The translations under genes and the position numbers were made by a program. A stretch of 64,000 nucleotides of DNA from an uncultured Bacteroidia bacterium. GTDB taxonomy: Bacteria; Bacteroidota; Bacteroidia; Bacteroidales; UBA932. The notes beneath the pieces were generated by a model. The model was given only the letters and a program-made list of their open reading frames with translations, did no database searches and had not been told where the DNA came from. This document shows positions 1 through 8,451 of this stretch, in pieces; the first letter of the stretch is position 1; each line of letters starts with the position of its first letter. The stretch covers positions 1 to 64,000 of the forward strand of contig CADAAA010000001.1 in assembly GCA_902785785.1 (NCBI GenBank), given 5' to 3'.

Positions 1-468
1 GGTGAGGACGTGGACACCGGATACCTTGCCCTGGAGGGCCGCGGCGGCGTCAGCAGTCGAACGGTTCTTGAGGTCTTCCGAACGGACGGATGCCACGGCT
101 CCGGAAAGGTCGCTCTTCTTCTGGACACCGTAACCGATGACGACGGTCTCCTCGAGGAACTCGGTGTCCTCTTCAAGAGTAAAGTTGATGACGGGACGTC
201 CGGCGACGGAAACGGTCTGGGACGAATAACCGATACAGGAAACTGTGACGCTGGCCTGAACGGGGACATTGAAATTGTAATTTCCGTCAACGTCAGTCAC
301 TGTTCCGATGGTGGAGTTGCCCACCACCATGATGGATGCACCCACGACGGGCTCTCCATTCTGATCGACTACCTTTCCTGAAAGAGGCCTGTTCTGGGCG
401 AAAGCTGTGAAGCCCATGAGCAGGATAGACAGGATAACAGCCGATCTTTTTAGGATCGTTTGTTTCAT
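1..468 (-). CDS. SusC-like TonB-dependent receptor, N-terminal part
   Basis: The frame reads from an ATG at 466-468 leftwards and leaves the window, so only about 156 residues are present. They show a signal peptide (MKQTILKRSAV..., cleavage near AFAQ), a carboxypeptidase-regulatory-like beta-sandwich (GKVVDQNGEPVVGASI, then TVTDVDGNYNF), and the SusC-type linker EETVVIGYGVQKKSDLSG leading into the TonB plug. SusC proteins import oligosaccharides across the outer membrane together with a SusD lipoprotein. The partner and substrate genes should lie left of the window. The 5' leader (469-530) contains an imperfect A/T-rich inverted repeat, 471-485 with 514-527. Family identity is secure and the substrate is unknown. 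Confidence 0.9.
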   Translation of the reverse strand, partial: MKQTILKRSAVILSILLMGFTAFAQNRPLSGKVVDQNGEPVVGASIMVVGNSTIGTVTDVDGNYNFNVPVQASVTVSCIGYSSQTVSVAGRPVINFTLEEDTEFLEETVVIGYGVQKKSDLSGAVASVRSEDLKNRSTADAAAALQGKVSGVHVLT

Positions 469-631
469 TTGGTTAAAAGGATTAAAAGGTTTTAACGACG
501 CTAATTTAACCTCTTAATCCTTAAACCAATTTCATTTTTCCGTCAAATGCGGTAGTATTTCGCTCTATATATAATATATGAACAAAATTTAAAATGATTT
601 GACGGATTTTTAAAAGCCTATCCTTGTGGTG

Positions 632-1672
632 TTATGCGTTTTTGACAGTATCCGAGCCGATTCTTAGAAGAATCCTGAATACTTTACCCGGATTACCATC
701 CCAGAAACGGAGGGCTTCCGGAGCTTCGTCCCAGTCAACGACGCGGCTGATGAGGGTGTCCGTCGGGCAGGTTCCGCGCTCCATGTAGCGGATGACGGCC
801 CTGAAGTCCGAGGGTTCGGCATTGCGTGACCCTCTGATATCCAGCTCCTTCTGGACGAATAGCCTGGTCTCGAAGGTAACGTCTGCCTTGGAGTAGCCGA
901 TGCAGACGACACGTCCGGTAAAGGCGACGGAGTCGACGGCGAGCCGGTAGGTCGCCGGGCTGCCGACGGCCTCCACGACTACGTCGGGGCCGTCGCCTCC
1001 GGTGACCTCTGCGAGCCTTTCGGTGAAGTCCGGAGCCATGGTGTTGAGGGCGTATGCAGCGCCCATCTGCTTGGCTATGAGAAGCTTTTCTTCGTCAATG
1101 TCTGCGGCTATGACCGTGGCGCCACGGAGCGCTGCGCGCACTACGGCGCCCAGGCCCACCATGCCGCAGCCTATCACCATGACGGTGTCGATGTCAGTCA
1201 CTGCACCGCGTGAGACGGCATGGAAGCCCACGCTCATAGGTTCGACAAGGGCGGTTTCGCGGGTGCCGAGATTCCCGGCGGGAATGACCTTCTCCCATGG
1301 GACTGCCATGAACTCGCGCATGGCGCCGTCACGCTGGACGCCCAGCGTCTGGTTGCTGCGGCAGGCGTTCGGCCGGCCGCGGCGGCACGACGGGCACGAG
1401 CCGCAGGCGGTGTAGGGATTGACGGTGACCGTCATTCCAGGCTTGAGGTTCTCCGGAACTCCAGGCCCGACGGCCTCGATGACCGCGCCGATCTCGTGTC
1501 CCGGGATGACCGGGCTTTTCGCCATGGCGTTCCTTCCCCTGTATGTATTGAGGTCGGATCCGCAGAATCCTACATATTCCATCCTGAGGAGGACTTCTCC
1601 TGCCCTTGCTTCAGGTGCGGGCAGCTCCACGTTGGTCACGTTTCCCGGACCGCTGATTTGCAATGCTTTCAT
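632..1672 (-). CDS. Zinc-dependent medium-chain alcohol/polyol dehydrogenase
   Basis: A 346-residue MDR-family oxidoreductase. Catalytic zinc ligands are visible as Cys37 (GFCGSD), His59-Glu60 (GHE) and Glu144 (LVEP). The structural zinc lobe has Cys90, 93, 96 and 104. A Rossmann nucleotide-binding loop (VIGCGMVGLG) lies near residue 166. Such enzymes oxidise polyols, sugar acids or threonine with NAD(P). The sequence resembles sorbitol/threonine/galactitol-type dehydrogenases without clearly matching one. It follows the C69 peptidase gene on the same strand with a 32-base gap, so the two may be co-transcribed. A role in sugar or sugar-acid catabolism is inferred from the glycan genes nearby. 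Confidence 0.85.
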   Translation of the reverse strand: MKALQISGPGNVTNVELPAPEARAGEVLLRMEYVGFCGSDLNTYRGRNAMAKSPVIPGHEIGAVIEAVGPGVPENLKPGMTVTVNPYTACGSCPSCRRGRPNACRSNQTLGVQRDGAMREFMAVPWEKVIPAGNLGTRETALVEPMSVGFHAVSRGAVTDIDTVMVIGCGMVGLGAVVRAALRGATVIAADIDEEKLLIAKQMGAAYALNTMAPDFTERLAEVTGGDGPDVVVEAVGSPATYRLAVDSVAFTGRVVCIGYSKADVTFETRLFVQKELDIRGSRNAEPSDFRAVIRYMERGTCPTDTLISRVVDWDEAPEALRFWDGNPGKVFRILLRIGSDTVKNA

Positions 1673-1704
1673 GTTGTTATGTCTTTTCTATTCTTGTCAG
1701 TCCT

Positions 1705-3414
1705 TTATTTCTGCTCTATTACGGAGCCGTGCTCCTGCGCTACGACCTTCTTCCACAGGTCATTGTATCCGCCGTACTGCAGTCCCTTGGGGGTACCTTC
1801 GTTGTACTCCGAGTGTGAGAACGATCCGTCCTCCTCCTGGGCCTTGATATTCCCGTCAATGAACTTGACGAGGAGCGTCTCCTCGAGTTTCGCCCAGTTG
1901 GCGAACTGCTCCTGGGCTGTATCTACAGAATAACGGGTCAGTGCTTTGCGTATCTTTTTCAACGAAGACTTCTTTCCGGGCTTGTACTTGGCGAGAAGCT
2001 GTTCGTCGTTCGTTTTCACCTTGCTGAACATCTGGTCGTTCTCGAAGCGGTCTGCCTCAGCGCGCACGAACGGGGCCATCTTGTCATACATCTTGTAGCA
2101 GGCGTTGGCCACGCGGTTGCACATCCAGAACGCGGAGGTGGGGGAGTAGTGCAGCATGTCGCCGTTGCCGACGCGGAAGCAGTCGGGCACCTCGGTGGTA
2201 TTGACGTATACGGGGGTAAGATATGAGGTCGCGGCATCGTCGCAGCCGAACCAGATGAGGCTTCCGATCTCGTCGGGGAGCCAGCCACGGGCCTGTCCAA
2301 CGAACCAGAATCCGGTCTGCTGGGTAGCAATGGCGCGCTCGTTGACATAAGTCTTGCCGTCCACGGTGAAGCTCATGGGACGCCAGCGGTAAGGCAGGGC
2401 ATTGCCGCCCGCACCGATGTCCTGCGTCATGTCCATGGGCGTACCCTCGTAGTGGTCGCGCATGACGTCTGCGACGTCCTTGACAGTGATCTTGCGCGAA
2501 GGCTTGACAAACAGAGGCATCTCTCCCTTCAGGTCATATCCCATGGCATAGTCGAGCCAGTCGGATGCGGGGGCACTGACCTCGCGGCCTTCGGCATCGA
2601 GGTAGGTGAAAGTCCCGTTGCAGAGGATGTTGAAGGCGCTCCAGGCGCGGGCGTCGCAGGCTCGCGCGCCGCCGAAATCCAGAGGATTGTAGGCGTCGCG
2701 GAAGCTGAAGCCCGCGTCATCTCCTTCGTACCAGCCCTTGGAACGGGCGAAGGAGATCACATCGGGAGCAAAGATACAGTTGTCAGGATCGTTCTGCGGG
2801 AAGGTCGTGATGCGGGCCTGGTTGGCATGGGCGCAGATGTACCCGTCGGGTATCCTGCGCGCAACCCATACGATGCCCTTCTCCTCTCCTTTGCCCACGA
2901 GGTCCATCACCCAGGCTTCCTGTGTATCGGCGATCGAGAAGGTCTCTCCTTCGGAGGGGTAGCCATACTCGTTGGCCAGGGCCACGATGATATCTATGGC
3001 TTCGCGTGCCGTGCGGGCCCGCTGCAGAGTCACGTAGATGAGGGAACCGTAGTCCATGATGCCGTCAGGGTTGACCTGCTCCTCACGTCCGCCCCAGGTG
3101 GTCTCACCGATGATGAGCTGGTGCTCGTTCATGTTTCCGACCGTCTGGTAGGTGTGTGCGACCTGCTTGATGCTCCCGAGGGGTTTGTAGGTGTCCCATT
3201 CGATGATGGGGAGCATGGCTCCGGCTTTCCAGTCTGCGGCCTTGTGGAAATAGAGCTCACCGAACAGCATGTGGGAGTCGGCGGCGTACGAGACCATGCA
3301 GGAGCCGTCGGCGCTGGCGCCGCGGGTGATGATGACGTTGGTGCAAGCGTCCGCAGCCCCTTGCGGGACCAGCAGCATGGCACAGGCCAGGAATATGAGA
3401 GGAAGTCTTCGCAT
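1705..3414 (-). CDS. Secreted C69-family dipeptidase
   Basis: A 569-residue protein. A signal peptide ends just before Cys24 (ADACTNVII). In C69 (PepD, Ntn-hydrolase fold) peptidases the mature enzyme starts at this cysteine, which acts as the nucleophile. Other family features are the early G-A-S-A-D-G-S segment, a GNMNEHQL motif and an EAWVMDLVGKG segment. The family cleaves dipeptides from broad substrates; the signal peptide points to a periplasmic or surface location. It is the first gene of a probable two-gene unit with the downstream dehydrogenase and is divergent from the small coiled protein at 3488. Confidence 0.88.
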   Translation of the reverse strand: MRRLPLIFLACAMLLVPQGAADACTNVIITRGASADGSCMVSYAADSHMLFGELYFHKAADWKAGAMLPIIEWDTYKPLGSIKQVAHTYQTVGNMNEHQLIIGETTWGGREEQVNPDGIMDYGSLIYVTLQRARTAREAIDIIVALANEYGYPSEGETFSIADTQEAWVMDLVGKGEEKGIVWVARRIPDGYICAHANQARITTFPQNDPDNCIFAPDVISFARSKGWYEGDDAGFSFRDAYNPLDFGGARACDARAWSAFNILCNGTFTYLDAEGREVSAPASDWLDYAMGYDLKGEMPLFVKPSRKITVKDVADVMRDHYEGTPMDMTQDIGAGGNALPYRWRPMSFTVDGKTYVNERAIATQQTGFWFVGQARGWLPDEIGSLIWFGCDDAATSYLTPVYVNTTEVPDCFRVGNGDMLHYSPTSAFWMCNRVANACYKMYDKMAPFVRAEADRFENDQMFSKVKTNDEQLLAKYKPGKKSSLKKIRKALTRYSVDTAQEQFANWAKLEETLLVKFIDGNIKAQEEDGSFSHSEYNEGTPKGLQYGGYNDLWKKVVAQEHGSVIEQK

Positions 3415-3487
3415 TTTGCAGTTTTTTATTAATTGTTTATTTTTGTATTCTGATTCATTCGTACAAATCTATAAATTTTTTGTCACT

Positions 3488-3910
3488 ATGCGTCGGTTTG
3501 TCCGTTCATTTGTGCTTTGCGCCGTTCTTTTCGCCGGTTTCTCCATAGGGCTGGCGGCCCAGGCGCAGTCTGCCGACGAGGCCAAGGCGGAGAAGGAGTT
3601 CTACGAGTCCGTCGAGAGGGAGATCGAGCGCCTGACCCGTTTGCTTGATCTCAATGACGCGCAGATATTCTTCGTCGACTCCATTATAGTCCACGACTAT
3701 AAGGCCATGCAGGCGGAGATCAAGGAACTCAGCGAGCGCAAGGTGTCGAACGCCAACATGTATTATGACGTCCAGGACAAGTGGCAGGAGAAGATTTACG
3801 AGGCGTACGAGAAGGTTTTCGATGAGGACCAGTGGGCCAAGTACCTCAAGAGCGGCGCGGCGCGCGACAAGAAGTCGCGTGACAAGCGCCGCGCCAAGGC
3901 CCAGCGATAG
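3488..3910 (+). CDS. Small secreted coiled-coil protein, Spy/CpxP-like in layout
   Basis: A 140-residue product from the ATG at 3488. The open frame extends further upstream, but only this start gives a signal peptide (MRRFVRSFVLCAVLF..., cleavage near AAQAQS). The rest is a charged, helical protein with an 'L-x-x-L-L-x-L-x-x-x-Q' segment (LTRLLDLNDAQ) like LTxxQ periplasmic chaperones, and a Lys/Arg-rich tail (DKKSRDKRRAKAQR). No catalytic motif is visible. It precedes pheS by 24 bases and may share its transcript. A periplasmic envelope-stress or chaperone role is only an analogy. Confidence 0.7.
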   Translation: MRRFVRSFVLCAVLFAGFSIGLAAQAQSADEAKAEKEFYESVEREIERLTRLLDLNDAQIFFVDSIIVHDYKAMQAEIKELSERKVSNANMYYDVQDKWQEKIYEAYEKVFDEDQWAKYLKSGAARDKKSRDKRRAKAQR

Positions 3911-3934
3911 CGTTGACAATAAGGAATTCAAGAT

Positions 3935-4969
3935 ATGAAAGAAGAGATTGAGAAACTCCTTGCCGAGGTCGCTGACCTCAAGTGCAAGACACGGAAGGAA
4001 GTGGAGGAGGCCCGCGTGCGTTTCCTCGGAAAGAAGGGCGAGATCACGAAGTTGTTCGACGATTTCCGTGCCATGGACAAGGAGTCCAAGAAGACGTTCG
4101 GCCGCGTGCTCAACGAGCTCAAGAACGCTGCCATGAACAAGATAGAGGAATTGAAGGATACAGTGGCCGACGATACCGTCTCCGACGGCCCCAAGGCCGA
4201 TCTCTCCATGCCGGGAGATCCTTTCGAGCTCGGCTCGCGCCATCCCGTGTCGATCGTCCGCCAGGAGATCGTGGACATCTTCCGCAAGTTCGGCTATGAC
4301 GTTGCCGAGGGTCCGGAGATCGAGGACGACTACCATGTGTTCGAGGCTCTCAACTTCCCCCAGAACCATCCTGCCCGCGACATGCAGGATACCTTCTTCA
4401 TTTCCGCGGGACATCCCAATCCTCTGCTTCTCCGCACCCACACCTCTTCCGTGCAGGTCCGCGCCATGGAGACCATGAAGCTCCCCATCCGCGTCATCTG
4501 CCCCGGCCGTGTGTTCCGCAACGAAGCCATCAGCGCCCGCGCGCACTGCATATTCCATCAGGTCGAGGGCCTCTACATCGACGAGGGCGTGACGTTCGCG
4601 GACCTCAAGCAGGCCATCCTCCTGTTCGCCCGCGAGATGTTCGGCCCCGAGACCGAGATCCGCATGCGTCCGTCGTACTTCCCGTTCACCGAGCCTTCGG
4701 CCGAGGTGGACGTCAGCTGCAACATCTGCCACGGCAAGGGCTGCAACATCTGCAAGGGTACCGGCTGGCTGGAGATCCTCGGCTGCGGAATGGTCGATCC
4801 CAACGTCCTCGAGGCCAGCGGCATCGATTCCAAGAAATACACAGGCTTTGCCTTCGGTATGGGCCTGGAGCGTATCGCGATGCTCAAGTGGCGCGTCAAT
4901 GACCTCCGTCATTACTTCGAGAATGACATGCGTTTCCTCAAGGAGTTCAACACCGCCGTCGAAGTGTAG
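3935..4969 (+). CDS. pheS: Phenylalanine-tRNA ligase alpha subunit
   Basis: A 344-residue class II aminoacyl-tRNA synthetase subunit. An N-terminal coiled arm (residues 1-90) is followed by the catalytic domain with the characteristic GHPNPLLLRTHTS, CPGRVFRNEAISARAH and FHQVEGL motifs. The C-terminal GFAFGMGLERIAML is the family's motif 3. It forms an alpha2-beta2 enzyme with PheT that charges tRNA-Phe. pheT is not adjacent in this window. A strong hairpin terminator follows at once (4975). The long opposite-strand open frame here is a codon-bias shadow. Confidence 0.97.
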   Translation: MKEEIEKLLAEVADLKCKTRKEVEEARVRFLGKKGEITKLFDDFRAMDKESKKTFGRVLNELKNAAMNKIEELKDTVADDTVSDGPKADLSMPGDPFELGSRHPVSIVRQEIVDIFRKFGYDVAEGPEIEDDYHVFEALNFPQNHPARDMQDTFFISAGHPNPLLLRTHTSSVQVRAMETMKLPIRVICPGRVFRNEAISARAHCIFHQVEGLYIDEGVTFADLKQAILLFAREMFGPETEIRMRPSYFPFTEPSAEVDVSCNICHGKGCNICKGTGWLEILGCGMVDPNVLEASGIDSKKYTGFAFGMGLERIAMLKWRVNDLRHYFENDMRFLKEFNTAVEV

Positions 4970-4974
4970 TCTTA

Positions 4975-5006
4975 GCGGCCGCAGACGTTGCGGCCGCATT
5001 TTTTTG
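4975..5006 (+). terminator. Rho-independent terminator after pheS
   Basis: A perfect 9-bp stem, GCGGCCGCA (4975-4983) with TGCGGCCGC (4989-4997), closes a 5-base loop and is followed by ATTTTTTT. It starts five bases after the pheS stop codon. Confidence 0.9.
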
Positions 5007-5014
5007 ACAAAAAG

Positions 5015-5045
5015 TTTGGAGAATACAAAAAACTTCGTACCTTTG
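5015..5045 (+). promoter_or_regulatory. Bacteroidetes-type promoter for tRNA-Gly
   Basis: TTTGG at 5015-5019 supplies the -33 TTG, and TACCTTTG at 5038-5045 matches the Bacteroidetes -7 consensus TAnnTTTG with about 19 bases between them. The tRNA begins 21 bases downstream. Confidence 0.75.
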
Positions 5046-5065
5046 TCTTCCCGTTTGGGAACAAC

Positions 5066-5141
5066 GCGGAAATAGCTCAGTTGGTAGAGCGCAACCTTGC
5101 CAAGGTTGAGGTCGCGGGTCCGAGCCCCGTTTTCCGCTCCA
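5066..5141 (+). tRNA. tRNA-Gly (anticodon GCC)
   Basis: A complete cloverleaf. The acceptor arms GCGGAAA (5066-5072) and TTTCCGC (5131-5137) pair perfectly. The D-loop contains AGTTGGTAG. The anticodon stem CAACC/GGTTG encloses TTGCCAA with anticodon GCC. The T-arm is GCGGGTCCGAGCCCCGT. The 3' CCA is encoded (5139-5141). It has its own promoter and is followed by a terminator hairpin. Confidence 0.96.
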
Positions 5142-5149
5142 AAACAGTC

Positions 5150-5189
5150 AATCAGCCATCAGAAACGCTCTGGTGGTTGATTTGTTTTA
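5150..5189 (+). terminator. Terminator hairpin after tRNA-Gly
   Basis: Bases 5150-5163 pair with 5169-5182 over 14 positions, with two G-U wobbles and a 5-base loop (AACGC), followed by TGTTTTATG. Confidence 0.75.
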
Positions 5190-5190
5190 T

Positions 5191-5254
5191 GTGGATAACA
5201 CTCTCACCTGCAACCATTTGGCAAGTTTGCGTCCTACCAACTTAGCATAATCCC
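5191..5254 (-). pseudogene. Decayed tRNA-Gly-like sequence, inverted relative to the intact tRNA
   Basis: Read on the minus strand from 5254, this stretch has an acceptor-like GGGATTA, then an exact D-arm string AGTTGGTAG, an anticodon region CAAACTTGCCAAATGGTTG (GCC in place, stem imperfect, loop too long), a T-arm-like GTTGCAGGT that lacks the normal TTCGA core, and a 3' TTATCC partly matching the acceptor. It is about 64 bases long, shorter than a functional tRNA. A small open reading frame crosses it, but its translation is only tRNA sequence read as codons. I read it as a degenerate tRNA copy. Confidence 0.65.
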
Positions 5255-5271
5255 AAACAGAGAGAAACAAA

Positions 5272-5326
5272 CAAATAATGTCATTATTTGTGACAGAAAC
5301 GTCCTGAATCACATCCTTGTCACAAA
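5272..5326. repeat. Nested palindromes between the tRNA relic and the LytTR gene
   Basis: CAAATAATG (5272-5280) and CATTATTTG (5282-5290) form a perfect 9-bp inverted repeat with a 1-base centre. Overlapping it, TTTGTGACA (5287-5295) is inverted as TGTCACAAA at 5318-5326. No gene start lies directly downstream on either strand, so the function is unclear. Confidence 0.55.
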
Positions 5327-5402
5327 TTTTGCGTAAATGCCTAATATTTAATAAAATATGTATGGTGGAACGCTTCGCGGACGCCTTCCCCATCAGGTTC
5401 TA

Positions 5403-6182
5403 TTACAGAGAATGCAGGGCTGACTCCAGGTACTCCGAGAATGCTGGCCGGTACAGTTCGCCCACGGTGAGTACGATGCCATTGTCCAGTTTCACGCTGG
5501 TGCGGGATGCTTCCGCGATATGGTTCAGTGCTATGATGTAGGAACGGTGGATGCGCATGAACCTGTCTGCGGGGAGCTGTCCGATGAGCTTCTTCAGACT
5601 GAATAAGACCACTACGGGCTCATCGGCATACGTCAGATGTATCTTGACGTATTCGCTCATGCTCTCGACATATACGATCTTGCGTACGTCCACGCTGACG
5701 ATGCGGCGCTCCGCCTTGAAGTGGAGGAAAAGCTCGTCTTCCTTGGGAGAGAGAGCCTCCTGCATCCGCTGGGATTCGAGCCGTTGCCGGGAATTCTCAG
5801 CCAGCAATGCTTTCACCCTTTTTTCCCTACGCCGGTTTTCGACATAGTAGTAGGCGCCCAAGTCCACGCCGATCAGAAGGATTCCAATTATCAGCTTTGA
5901 AAACTCAGGCCTCATAGGTCTATGGCGTCTTGGGGGCTCAGGATATCTTCCGTCCGGATCCGGAGGAGGGGGAGCACTACCGGGAGGAGGGGCCATCCCT
6001 TCCGTCCAAGGCGGAGGCGGAGGCCCTTGGGGGCGACTTGAAGGCAGGAAGCACCAGACTCCGAACAAAATGATGAGCAAAGCCGTGAGGCATAAATATA
6101 GCGGGAATCTCTTCCTGATGAGGCGTGCCAGGAAGAAATGGTGTATCAGTAAGAGGATTAGAAATGGAAGAACCAGTAACAT
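5403..6182 (-). CDS. Membrane-anchored LytTR-domain transcription regulator
   Basis: A 259-residue protein. Hydrophobic segments lie at about 2-22 and 28-47, then a Pro/Gly-rich extramembrane loop (about 48-92), a third membrane segment (about 96-114), a basic coiled stretch (115-145) and a C-terminal LytTR DNA-binding domain (about 158-256; IVYVESMSEYVKIH and RIHRSYIIALN are typical). There is no receiver domain, so signalling must come through the membrane part or a partner. LytTR proteins bind DNA direct repeats and often control surface or adhesion genes. It is divergent from the carbohydrate-binding lipoprotein at 6337, the obvious candidate target. A -7 box TAACTTTG lies at 6206-6199 on its strand. 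Confidence 0.85.
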   Translation of the reverse strand: MLLVLPFLILLLIHHFFLARLIRKRFPLYLCLTALLIILFGVWCFLPSSRPQGPPPPPWTEGMAPPPGSAPPPPDPDGRYPEPPRRHRPMRPEFSKLIIGILLIGVDLGAYYYVENRRREKRVKALLAENSRQRLESQRMQEALSPKEDELFLHFKAERRIVSVDVRKIVYVESMSEYVKIHLTYADEPVVVLFSLKKLIGQLPADRFMRIHRSYIIALNHIAEASRTSVKLDNGIVLTVGELYRPAFSEYLESALHSL

Positions 6183-6336
6183 TTCCCTTTCATTTGCTCA
6201 AAGTTACTTCTTTTTTTTATATATTGAACCTGTTCGCTGAAGAACACGCGGCGTTCGCTGAATTCCTGCCTTTTGGGGTTGAAAGTGGTTTAATTGTTGG
6301 AATACCGGATGGGCAGTGAACTAAAATCAATAGTAT

Positions 6337-8403
6337 ATGAAAAAGGTTTATATAATTCTTGCAGCTATAGTCGTCGCCGCTTCGTCGTGTGAACGCGACG
6401 ATTTCCCATTCGATATGGGCGGTTTTGACGACCAACAGGTAGTATCTGAGCTTAAAGATCCGGCCCTCTCTTGGAGCGCTGATTCTTTCGAGGCTTCCAT
6501 CGGAGCCGATAACTCTTTTCCCACGCTTGAAAATAAATACAGTGTCGGTGTTACTTACGAATCCTCCAAGCCGGAGGTGGCAACCATCAGCAAGCTCGGT
6601 GTCATCACGCTTGTATCCGATGGAACCACCCTCATTTCCGCTTCATCTGTGGCGGACGGGACTTATTCCGCATCCAGCGATTCCTTTGTCCTGACAGTTT
6701 TGAGTCCTTCCTCCGACGAGCCCGACGATGAGTCACTCAGTTTCGAATCCACCGGCGACCCTTCATCCGACGATGACATTTCCAATACTACATTCAAGGG
6801 GAGGATTACCATTTCTTATTCCGAATCGGGCGACGCTTCCGTGAAGGGGGACAGTTACGGCTATGTCGCTGTGGACGGCAATAAGGTCACGGTGAACAAC
6901 ACTGGAGGCGAAGTCCTCATCTACGAACTCACCGGAACGACATCCAATGGTTTTTTCAAAGTGTATGGAGCCAAGAAACAGGCCATCGTGCTCAACGGGG
7001 TCAATATCACCAACCCGGACGGCGCTGCGCTCAACAACCAGAACAAGAAACGCACGTTCGTAGTGGTCAAAGGTAACAACACCCTCTCGGACGGTCCGTC
7101 TGCCGCATATGCCAAAGAGGGAGAAGAGGACCTCAAGGCTGTCGTTTTCAGCGAGAGCCAGCTGGTCTTCAGCGGCAGCGGCCTGCTCACCGTCAATGCC
7201 AGGAACGCACAGGGCAAGACCGGCGTTTCTTCAGATGATTACATCAGGGTGATGAACAGTCCCACCATAAAGGTGAATTCCGGCGCCGATGCAGGGAATG
7301 GCCTGAAGGGCAAGGATTATGTCCAGCTTTCGGGAGGTGCGCTTGTAGTATCCATCGAAGCCGCTATGGCAAAGGGAATCTCGACCGACGATTACGTGTT
7401 GGTGGAAGGTGGAACGCATATGGTCACTTCAACCGGCGGCGTGGATTATGACGAAGAGGATGAAGAATATACCGGCACGACTTGTGTCAAGGCGGACAAC
7501 TATTTCGCGATGACTGGCGGTTCCCTTACCCTGAAGAACACCGGCGACGGCGGCAAGGGCATCCGCGCAGGAAGTTACGATTTCGATGAGACGGACCATA
7601 CCCTTTCCGACAGTTTCATTTCCGGCGGCATCCTAAACGTGACCACCACCGGACGCGAATCAAATGACGTGTCCGCCAAGGGAATCAAGATAGGCTGGGT
7701 GACCAAGGACGGCAGCGGAGATCATGCCAAGGTAACTGGAAATGCCGGCAAACTCGTCATAAGCGGTGGAAACATTTTCATCAACAGCACTTACGGTGAA
7801 GGCCTTGAGGTCAAGGGAGACCTGACTTTCGACGGCGGCGAGACCTATGTCTCCTCCACTAGCGAAGATGCCGTCAACTGCCAGGGAGACCTGACTGTGA
7901 ACAACGGTTTTGTATATGCTTACTCTTCTGGAAACGATGCGATGGACTCCAACGGCAACACCAACCTTAATGGAGGATATGTGATGGCAATATGTACGAA
8001 GGGCAATCCGGAAGTGGCGATCGATGCCAATACTGAGGGGGGCAAGAAACTGTATATCAACAACGGCGTTACGCTGGTAGCCTACGGCGGTCTGGAAAAC
8101 GGCTATTCCGCATCGCAAAGCGTATATTCGATGAGCGGCACCGCAGGCTCATGGAACGCCCTTCATGACGGCAAATCCTTCATCGCGGCATTCAAGGCTC
8201 CTTCCAATATCTCAAACTACATCGTTTCGGCGCCTTCGCTCTCAAGCGGGTACAAGGGTGTAAGCGTGAGCGGTGACGCCAAATGCAATGGCGTCTGGGC
8301 AGTTGACGGCATCACCGGAGGATCGTCGGTATCGCTCTCCAACTATACCGGCGGCAATGGCGGCCCCGGCGGCCCTGGCGGCGGCAGACCCGGCGGGTGG
8401 TAG
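6337..8403 (+). CDS. Lipoprotein with BIG2-like and Cthe_2159-type carbohydrate-binding domains
   Basis: A 688-residue protein. A lipobox precedes Cys18 (AASSCERDD). Residues about 40-125 form a BIG2-like Ig domain (SWSADSFEAS..., KPEVATISKLGVITLVSDGTT). From about 150 the sequence has repeated beta-helix-like turns (NNTGGEVLIYELTG, KGISTDDYV, GLEVKGDLTFDGG) as in the Cthe_2159 carbohydrate-binding family, which binds acidic and plant polysaccharides. The C-terminus is a Gly/Pro-rich tail (GGNGGPGGPGGGRPGGW). Surface display is inferred from the lipobox. It is divergent from the LytTR regulator, across a 154-base shared upstream region. Confidence 0.78.
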   Translation: MKKVYIILAAIVVAASSCERDDFPFDMGGFDDQQVVSELKDPALSWSADSFEASIGADNSFPTLENKYSVGVTYESSKPEVATISKLGVITLVSDGTTLISASSVADGTYSASSDSFVLTVLSPSSDEPDDESLSFESTGDPSSDDDISNTTFKGRITISYSESGDASVKGDSYGYVAVDGNKVTVNNTGGEVLIYELTGTTSNGFFKVYGAKKQAIVLNGVNITNPDGAALNNQNKKRTFVVVKGNNTLSDGPSAAYAKEGEEDLKAVVFSESQLVFSGSGLLTVNARNAQGKTGVSSDDYIRVMNSPTIKVNSGADAGNGLKGKDYVQLSGGALVVSIEAAMAKGISTDDYVLVEGGTHMVTSTGGVDYDEEDEEYTGTTCVKADNYFAMTGGSLTLKNTGDGGKGIRAGSYDFDETDHTLSDSFISGGILNVTTTGRESNDVSAKGIKIGWVTKDGSGDHAKVTGNAGKLVISGGNIFINSTYGEGLEVKGDLTFDGGETYVSSTSEDAVNCQGDLTVNNGFVYAYSSGNDAMDSNGNTNLNGGYVMAICTKGNPEVAIDANTEGGKKLYINNGVTLVAYGGLENGYSASQSVYSMSGTAGSWNALHDGKSFIAAFKAPSNISNYIVSAPSLSSGYKGVSVSGDAKCNGVWAVDGITGGSSVSLSNYTGGNGGPGGPGGGRPGGW

Positions 8404-8451
8404 GACAATATCTTCCATTGTCAACTCTGCCCAATGAACAAATCAGGCATC

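Noticed and set aside
3506-4999. Long minus-strand open frame over pheS
   Set aside because: It is antisense to a clear PheS protein. The translation is Leu/Val/His/Asp-rich without domains, a by-product of GC-rich codon use.
5187-5393. Small minus-strand open frame next to tRNA-Gly
   Set aside because: Its C-terminal part (GRKLAKWLQVRVLST) is what a tRNA D-arm to T-arm gives when translated, so it reflects the tRNA relic and not a protein.
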